Shown here in pieces: positions 1-7,400 of a stretch of 14,075 nt of DNA. Positions within the stretch are counted from its first letter, which is position 1, and every line of letters begins with the position of its first letter. The position numbers and the translations under genes were made by a program. The notes beneath the pieces were generated by a model, which saw nothing but the letters and a program-made list of their open reading frames with translations, ran no database searches and was not told the DNA's origin. Source of the DNA: Parachlorella kessleri (lineage: Eukaryota; Chlorophyta; Trebouxiophyceae; Chlorellales; Chlorellaceae); assembly GCA_001598975.1 (NCBI GenBank), contig BBXU01000059.1, positions 1 through 14,075 on the forward strand. Direction: 5' to 3'.

Positions 1-477
1 TTGGCTGATTGAAGCCTTGGCGGCCTCATGTGGCGGAGGGGAGTTGCAGTTGCATGTGGACGGTGATGCCGTCTCTGGTGGGAGTCGTGGGTCGGCCTGG
101 ACAGGTGGGGTGCCCTCCACGGCCAGAACCCACCCTGCCACGCTGCTGTGCGCGGCTATGCTTGTTGCTGCGCATGCCATGTGTGTTTTGCTTGTATGTA
201 GGCGTGTGGTTGGGGTGGGGGGGGCAGCGGCTCCCCTTAAGCCGCTGCCACGGCGGCAGCTGGCAGGCGTGGGTCTCTGTTGGCCAAGGAGGCCTCAAGC
301 TTCCTTGGCTGATGCCGAAATGCCACGCCTGCCGTGGAGACAACACGTCCCTGTCCGCCGGTGGGAAGACCAGTCGTGCGTTTGATAGGTTGGGCCTCTG
401 CCCACCCAACCCTTGAGCCGGTGAAAAGCTGCGTCTGTGAGCATGCGTGCTCGCATCAAGAGCTAGCTGTCCCTAAG
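1..477 (+). other. Non-coding sequence upstream of first visible QTRT1 exon, probably intron
   Basis: No recognisable coding segment was found here. The open frames on both strands carry none of the N-terminal TGT blocks, such as the TDSGGFQ strand or the MALDDVVSS loop that should precede the first visible exon. The stretch is G-rich on the plus strand, with an 8-G run at 217-224, as in other introns of this window. The simplest reading is intron, with the 5' exons of QTRT1 lying off the left edge. Confidence 0.6.
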
Positions 478-3098
478 CAAGCTGCTGTCCCTGGCTTGCG
501 CGGGTTTGAGGAGGCCACGCACCGCACCACCCGGTGGCTGGACCGCTGCATCGCCGCCCACTCGCGGCCCACGGAGCAGAACCTGTTTGCCATTGTGCAA
601 GGGGGGCTGGACGAGCGGCTGCGGGACATCAGCCTCAAGGTGTGTGAGCAGAGCAGAGGACTCCTTCCTGGAAACCGGTGGTGCAGCCATTTAAGATAGA
701 TCTGTGCTGTCCTTACTTGGGGAACTCGCGCAGCATGGTCAAATAGCGGGACGCTGGTAGCCTAGACTGGACTTGTCTCAACCGGGGTTGCTGTTGGCAT
801 GGCTGCAATAAGTGTCTTTGCTTCTGTGCCGAGTGCTTGCTCCCTGTGCGGAACCCTTCCTGGTGTCTTGGCTGGGCAGCTCGACAACAGCGAAGCAGCT
901 CACTGTAAGGGATGCCATCTGCAGGATCTGGTGCAGCGTAACACCCCCGGGTATGCTATTGGGGGCTTAGCGGGGGGCGAAGACAAGCGCTCCTTTGTCA
1001 AGTGAGGAACCTCACTAGGGCCAAGTGAGACTTGTACTAGGAAGGCATGCCGACACAGGTGGTGCTAGTGCCTTGTGCAATTGCTCGTTCATAGGGATTC
1101 CGAGGTAGGGATGGCTGCATGCTGCACACGCTGGTTGTCCTTGTCCAGGCAGGAGCCAAACACCCAGCTGGCTTGCCGCTGGGCAGCAAGCGGCAGCGCT
1201 GCGCTGCGCACCATCAACCGCCTGTGCAGGGAATCACCAGGCTGAGGAGGCAGCCGTTGGGGCAGCCCCGCCTGAAAGAAGGCGGGCGTCTTCAGTTTCC
1301 ACCACTCCACTGCACTGCATTTCCCCCTGCCATGCTTGGTGCAGGGTGGTGTCTCAGTGCACCGCGGGCCTGCCAGATGGCAAGCCGCGGTACGTGATGG
1401 GTGTAGGCTACCCCCTGGACATTGTCATTTGCTCGGCGCTGGGCGCTGACATGTACGACTCGGTCTACCCCACGCGCACTGCACGCTTTGGGGTGGCGCT
1501 CGTGCCGGAGGGGGTGCTCAAGCTGAAGAACTCACAGTTTGCCGCAGACTTCAGGTGCGCGGCAGGGGGCAGTGTGTGTGGGGAGAAGGAGCCGGCCGGT
1601 CGCGGGGCTCGGGGCAGGGAGGGGTGAGGCTGTGTGGAGTGTGGGGAGCGGCTGTACAGGCCCATGCGGACATGGTGGGTACTGATGCTGCCAATGTGGC
1701 TTGTCTGTGTGTAGAGCAGGCATTGGCTGCCCCTGGTTAGTAAGAATCTGCAGGCATGAGGTTTACCGTGCTGGTTTAAATGGCCCCAACTGTCTGGCCA
1801 GCAGCGCACCGGGCTGGGTGCTCCACTTGCATGCACCCAAGCACCCCAGGAGGCCGACTCTCGCCTGTCTGGTGGTGTGTAGGCCGATCGAGGAGGGGTG
1901 CGGCTGCCTGACCTGCAAGCGGGTGACACGCGCCTTCCTACACAACGTGGCCGCTAAGGGGCTGCCCTTTGCATCCACACTCATATCCTACCACAACATC
2001 TCGTACATGCAGGTGGGTGGGTGGGGGTAAACAGGCAGATGCCACCCGTAGCTGGTCAATGTCTGTAGTGTTGAGATCAAGGCTGCTGGTGCCAGCTGTG
2101 CAGCGGCTGCTCAAGTGGGCCTCCTCTGAGGAACAGCCCGTCCCAGCCTGTGACTGTACTGCTGTCTAAGCTGCTTACACCACACATGGTGCACTTCCAC
2201 TGCTTCGGGGGAGGTGTCCAGGGTACCTGCCAATGCTCATGCGTGGGACAGGAATTCCCAGCTTCTGTGACCCCTTGCATTTGACCCCTTGCACAGCATC
2301 GGTACGCACTGGGCCGCCAGGACAGGCGGGGGATGGGGGCCACAGTCCAAGGTGCTCTGGGCAGTTTTGAGGGAGGGAGGCGCGCAGCAGCCTTGGAGTA
2401 CCTAGGGTCACAGCCACTATGAGAAGACAGCAGGCTGGAAAGGCAGGCAAAAGTCAGTGATTTGAGGTAGCAGGGGTGAATCTTGCTCGGCCTCTCCTGG
2501 TTTGCAGCGGCTGGCTCGTGACATACGGCAGGCAATCAAGGCAGGCCGCTACCCAGACTATGTACGGGACTTTGTGTACCGGCACTACCCCAAGGTCGGC
2601 AACGGGAGGATCCTGCTCTTGCCATGCTATAAGAATTCATTGCGGGAGGGGGTCGCAGGGCTGGCTGCCTGGCTCAAGAGAGCAGCCACAGGCTGTTAGC
2701 AAGGGTGGCAAGTAGTGCGTACAGGGAGGAGACAGGGTTGGAACTGTATTGGCACGGCTGGATGCAAGCATGATCCTGGCGTTGTGGGAGCGGCTGTGAA
2801 GGAGGGGGGAATGGCGCCTTTGCTGGGATGACTAAGGATGGCCCAATGACATGAGGGAGTGAATGGTACTGAGGGTGGCTGGGACCCCGACTGGTCCAAC
2901 CCAACACCTACTAGGTGCTTGCAGGGCGACATACCGGAGTGGGTGCTTGCGGGGTGTGAGCTGGCGGGGATCGAGCTGTACCCACCCACAAAGCAGCGGC
3001 AGCTGGGAGAGGAGCAGCAGAAAGGGCAAGCAGCAGCAGATAGAAGGGCAGCAGCAGCAGCAACAAGCAGTAGTGCAGCATACAGCGGAAGCAAATAG
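478..3098 (+). CDS. QTRT1: Queuine tRNA-ribosyltransferase catalytic subunit (TGT/QTRT1), 5'-partial, 6 exons visible
   Basis: The enzyme swaps guanine-34 of tRNA Asp, Asn, His and Tyr for queuine, normally as a heterodimer with QTRT2. Exons: about 478-639, 925-1001, 1345-1554, 1883-2012, 2508-2594 and 2925-3098 (TAG stop). All joins keep frame and give 279 residues; roughly 120-130 N-terminal residues lie upstream. Exon 1 encodes WLDRCIAAH and FAIVQGGLD. Exon 2 has GGLAGGE (961-981), with Gly where bacterial enzymes have Val, the eukaryotic queuine-accepting form. Exon 3 has [15 protein letters not shown]; the Asp codon at 1457-1459 is the expected nucleophile. Exon 4 has the zinc ligands CGCLTC (1899-1916) and His (1992-1994). 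Exon 5 has YPDYVRDF, exon 6 [14 protein letters not shown]. The protein then ends in a tail of about 30 low-complexity Gln/Ala/Ser residues. Only the 5' edge of the first exon is uncertain (478-511), since no CAG acceptor is present. Confidence 0.93.
2925..3098 (+). CDS. QTRT1: Last exon of QTRT1 with low-complexity C-terminal tail
   Basis: This exon is part of the gene above and is listed separately because it is easily missed. It starts after GTGCTTGCAG and joins phase 0 to the exon ending at 2594. The join restores the family end block, a Tyr-Pro-Lys / Gly-Asp-Ile-Pro-Glu-Trp junction followed by GCELAGIEL. If the preceding intron (2595-2924) were retained, translation would end at 2699 and lose the last conserved helix. 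About 30 residues after GIEL are encoded by CAG-rich DNA read in the GCA frame, giving runs of Ala followed by Ser. That tail is not part of the TGT fold. Confidence 0.85.
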   Translation, partial: GDIPEWVLAGCELAGIELYPPTKQRQLGEEQQKGQAAADRRAAAAATSSSAAYSGSK

Positions 3099-3716
3099 AC
3101 CCGGACAGCACACCAGGGTAGCCAGCGTAGAGAGTAAGAGCTGTGCCAGTTCCGAGCAGTCCTGCTGCCCAGACGCTCTTGTGTCTTGATATTCTTTGGT
3201 GCTAGTCAGGTACTTGCACGTCCTCCCTTTCCACTCTAGACAAGCGCTGGATGCTCCTTCCGAGGGGCCACAAGCCAACATGCTTGACTGCCTGAGTTTA
3301 ATTGTCGTGCCTTAGCAGGCAGGCCAGGGCAGGCTTGCTATCATTGCTATATGTGACATCTCCTACTTGCGACTCGCAATTGCATATATGTCCATGCACC
3401 CTGGCTGGAGCGGCCAGCGGTAGCTGCTTGCAAGCCCAGCTGGCAGCACTGTGTGGCGCTGCCCTTGGATATGTAATACAGAGGCAAGTGCTGTCAACCT
3501 GGCCCCTGAGCCATGAGGGGCGAGAGAGCGATACTGTTCACACACAGAAAAGCTTCCACACGCACAACAGCGCCGGAGCGGACCTACAAAGCGATGCAGC
3601 GGCGGAGGAGCTAGCCACACAACACAACCACCTTGAAAAACAGGTCACCCCTGTCAGCCCAGTATACCCATACCTCCTCACTGATCGCATTGCCTGCCAC
3701 CCCATCTAAACCAAGC
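3099..3716. other. Convergent intergenic spacer with 3' UTRs of QTRT1 and KRI1
   Basis: This 618-bp spacer lies between the stop codons of two genes that point towards each other. I see no convincing gene in it; open frames on either strand are short and lack recognisable motifs. It should hold both 3' untranslated regions. One chlorophyte-type poly(A) motif is visible on the plus strand (3472-3476). I found no TTACA, the minus-strand equivalent, so the KRI1 cleavage signal is not identified. Confidence 0.6.
3472..3476 (+). terminator. Candidate poly(A) signal TGTAA for QTRT1
   Basis: TGTAA is the usual polyadenylation signal in green algae. This is the only plus-strand copy I see in the spacer, 374 nt after the QTRT1 stop. 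A five-base match alone is weak evidence; position and uniqueness in the spacer support it. Confidence 0.4.
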
Positions 3717-4485
3717 TCAGCTGGCAGCCACCGCTGCGCCGTCGGCCCCGCCCCGCTTCTGCGCCCGCTTCTGTGCTCTCCGCAGGTTCTTCCTCTGCGC
3801 CTTGGTCAGCTGCGGCCCCTCCTGCTGCTCAGCCTGCTGCCCCGCCATGTGCCCCTTGCCACCCTCACCGCCATGCTGCTGCTGCTGCTGGCCGCCCTGC
3901 TCCCGTTTGCGCTGCTTGCTGCTGCCGCCGCCGCCTTGCTTCCCACCATCCTGGTGCTGCTGCTGCCGGCCGCCAGCCTGACCATCCTTGCTGCGCTCTC
4001 CCCGCTTCAAGCTGGGCTTGGCAAACGATTCCAGCCGCCGCTGCTTCTCGCTCTTCGGTGCCGCCTGCTCCTCCCCTCCCTGGGCCTGCTTGGCAGCCTT
4101 CTGCTTGCCCTGCTGCTGCTGCTGCTGCCCCTGCCCCTGAGCCTTAGCATTCCCCTTCTTGGGCCGTTCCTGCTGCTGCTGCTCCTGCTGCTGCCCTTGG
4201 TTCCCCTCCTTCTTCTTATGCCGTTCCTGCTGCTGCTGCTGCTGCTGCTGCGGCTGGCCCTCCACCTGCTCAGAGCCTTGGCTCCCCTCCCGCTCGAAGA
4301 AGTCCTCCTCCCCGCCACCGCCGCTGCTGCCGCCCCGCCGCTTGGTCCCACCCTGCGTCCACTCCCCCCGCCCGCCGCCCTTGTGTGCCCACCACTCCTG
4401 CTTGCGCCGCTTGTTGGGGCCGGCCTCCGCCTCCTGGGCCTTCTCGGCGCGGATGGCGTTGAGGGCACCGTAGTTGGGGCGGAAC
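3717..4485 (-). CDS. KRI1: KRI1 terminal exon: Gln/Lys-rich low-complexity tail
   Basis: This is the largest KRI1 exon, entered at phase 2 so that AG plus G makes the Arg before FRPNYGALNAIRAEKAQ, a segment that follows LAPYRE in the reconstructed protein. The rest has low sequence complexity, with Gln runs of up to eight and Gly- and Lys-rich stretches. Near the end are the short conserved-looking segments RLESFAKPSLKR and LTKAQRKNLRRAQKR, so the tail is not simply random repeat. The plus strand opposite is CTG-rich and creates a spurious Leu-rich open frame. Confidence 0.9.
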
Positions 4486-7400
4486 CTGCATGCCACGCAC
4501 AGCGCGCAGTGTATGAGCAGTGCCTTAGGCAGGAGTCAAAGCACTTCCCATGGGGTGTTGGCATGCCCTTCCCCCCCCCCCCCTTCCTCTTTCAACGAAA
4601 CCCCCCCTTCCCCCCCCTTCCTGGTTGGACTGCAAAGCACCACCGTCGTCACCAACACACATACAGCACCACCCGTTGCTGACTGTCCACTCACCCCTGC
4701 AACAAGCGAGCGCCAAGCCGTCCGGGCTGCTAAGCCCCTGCCCACCCCCCCGACTCCCCCGCCACCACCACCACCCACCTGCGGCTGCCGTCCTCCCGGT
4801 AAGGCGCCAGCTGCCTCAGGCCCACCACCTGGTTTAGCTCCTTGTCTGTCAGCGCCAGCAGCTCCTCCACGGACAGCCCAAAGTCGTCCTGGGGCACCTC
4901 CTTGTACCTGCACAAGGGGCGGGCCGTGGGGCTCAGGTTGTGGCCAGGCAGCACATGCCCCCAACATTCGGTCCAGGAGACCATGTGTGATGCGCAGCCC
5001 ACATCCACTTGAACGCCCCATCTGCACCTGCACGTGTGGTTGCCAAGGACGGCAGCACAGTGCACACGGATAGGAAGGTAGTCTTGAGCAATCGTACCCT
5101 CTGCCCGAGAGGGGAGCAGCAAGTCGGAGAGGGCACCTCATGCACTCCCTCCGGCCCGAGGGGTGACCCTGCAGGTCTTCTGCGGGCTGGGAGGCTGGGT
5201 TCCAGGTAAACTCCATGACCGCAAGCGCACGCAGCATGGCACAGCGCGGCAGAGCACAGCACACGGGCGGGCCTGAAGCGCGTCTTGACCCCGCCCACGT
5301 AGTCCTCGTAGTCCAGCTTGTAGTACTCCTCCAGCAGCCGCTGCACCTCCGCCCGCTCCTTGGCCAGCTGCGGCACAGGCAGCTAGGTGTGTAGGCAAGG
5401 CAGGCGGTTGGTCGTCTGTCCATCGTGGGCCACATGCGACCCCAGCCAGGCCAGGCTGTGACGCCTTTCTTGAGTGCTTCTGGCTGGTGAAATGGCAGGC
5501 GGGGGTGGGGAGCCTTGGGCCTTGGCCCCTGGCCGGCTACGAGTCGTGCAAAGGCCTTCCAGCAGGCAGAGCACACAGTCAGGGGCCGGGGGGTACACCA
5601 TACCCAACAATGTGGGGCTTCACCAGGCAGGCAGGCACAATGTCCCGCCCATGGCGGCCGCAAACACCGCACTGCCCCAATACGGCCGTCAATGCATCCT
5701 ACCTGCTCTGCCGTCTTGGCTGGGCCCCTGGCACCTCCCCCCTCTCCTTCCTCCTCCTCTTCCTCGTCCTCCTCCCCCTCCCCCTCCTCATCGGAAGCGC
5801 CGCTGCCCCCTTCCTCATCCGAGGAGGAGCCCTCGGTGTCGGATGGCTCCTCGGCAGCCCCAGCAGAGGCACCCAGCAGCTTCTTGCGCAGCGCGTCAAA
5901 GCCAGCAGCCGCGTCCTCCTCTCCCTGCGCTGGGCCGCCCGCCATGGCTGCCAGCTCCTGCTCAAACTGGGCGTCTGCCAGGTCCTCCTCGCCCTCGTCG
6001 GCACCCTGCAGCAAGTCGCACCCAGAAGGTCCCCCGGCGCATGGAGGCATGAGGTGATGGTTGTAGGAGGGTAGCAGTCCCAAGCCCACAGTGGCACGAC
6101 ACGCCTGTGTGGGGTATGTAGGCAGGCCTGCGCCGAGACAGGCAAGAAAGTGGGAAGGGGTTTCCAACACGGTCCTCTCTAAGTCACCCCCCGCCTGCAC
6201 CCTACCAACTGCAACCACCCTTCCTGCCCCGCGGAGCCTCATTACACAACGTCCGGCCTCACATACCCAGCACCCTGCCTGCCAGCTGCCCACAGGCCCC
6301 TGCCTGTGCACCGGCTCGCCCCACGCAGCACACCGCCGGCCGCCAGCACAACCATCTGCAGCGACCCACTCCACCTACTACTGCTGCTGCTCCATGGCAC
6401 CCAGCTCCATGCTACAGAGATGCACTTCTCCACCTGGTAGTAGTCATCCCCAAAGGCTGCCGCCATCTGCCTGTCGTACTCCTCCGGGTCAAAGTCTCCC
6501 GCCACCAGGCGGTCCAGCAGCTCCTGGTTGGGCGCGGCCCGGCCGGCCACCTGCTGGATCTCGCTCAGCCTGCAGGCGGGCGGGTGGGCAGGGCGCACAG
6601 ACAGCAGTCTCAGCGCCGGGGGCCGCCAGGGGGAGCAGTCCCTCCATGGAGCCAACAAGGTAAGCTGCCCGGGCCTGCCATGACAGCCGCTGAGAAACAA
6701 AAAGACCTGTGTGCACAGGAAGCGGAGGAGAGGACGGCAAGCACTACTCCGCCGTCCTCCCCCGGCGGTCCAGCCGAGCGCCGCCATACGTGCACCCCTC
6801 GCCCTCCCCCCCTGCGCAGTTCACTGCGAACCGCCTGCGTCCTGCGTCCCCCGCGTCCCTCAACACCCCCGCCGCTCACTTCTCCTCTATCTCCTGCTTC
6901 TTGAGGTTCTTCAGCCGCTTGAGCTCCTGCTGCCGCTGGCTCTCCTCTGCCCTCAGCCGCTCCGCCTTGTCAGCGCGCTTGCGCTTGCGCCGGTCGTCCT
7001 CCTTGCGGACCACACCCTCTAGCTGCACCAAGGCAGGAGCAACAATTCACCCAGCTCACCCTCGCCCACGCCCATCCTCACGCTGCAAGCCTGTAAAGCC
7101 TTGTTCCATGTTGCACACATGGTCAGGGGCCTGAACGGGCAGTCGGTGAGGGCAGCGAAGGCGTCAACAATCGCAGCTTCCAGAATCGTAGTCAAGATTC
7201 TTTCATATTCTCTCATATTTAGATCAGGTTAGGTCAGCCCGTCTTCTTAAGATGGGCACCCTCTGATTGCATCGCGCCCCCACCAGGCCAACTAGAGCAC
7301 GATGCCTGCATCTGTTGCAGCCTGGCGCTTTGTAGCACCCACCCGCAGCGCAGCTGCAACGACTCCCCCACCCCCCCCTTCCCGCCCGCTCTACCCCCCC

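Noticed and set aside
17..416. Overlapping open frames in the first 400 bases
   Set aside because: No TGT N-terminal block or any other known motif; Trp/Cys/Gly/Pro-rich composition as expected for translated G-rich intron.
1465..1929. 154-residue minus-strand open frame over QTRT1 exons 3-4
   Set aside because: It is antisense to well-supported QTRT1 exons and has no recognisable domain.
3633..4682. 349-residue Leu/Pro-rich plus-strand open frame opposite the KRI1 last exon
   Set aside because: It is the antisense of CAG-rich Gln codons (CTG gives Leu), has no family motif and spans an intron boundary of KRI1. It is a compositional shadow.
5474..6074. Three overlapping plus-strand open frames of 180-195 residues
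   Set aside because: They are antisense to the acidic KRI1 exon 11 (GAG/GAA codons giving Ser/Pro/Leu shadows) and its introns.
4536..6374. 612-residue minus-strand open frame
   Set aside because: It contains the true KRI1 exon 11 but then runs through introns and reads exons 12 and 13 out of frame. Splicing into Kri1_C explains the conserved blocks better; the long frame reflects high GC.
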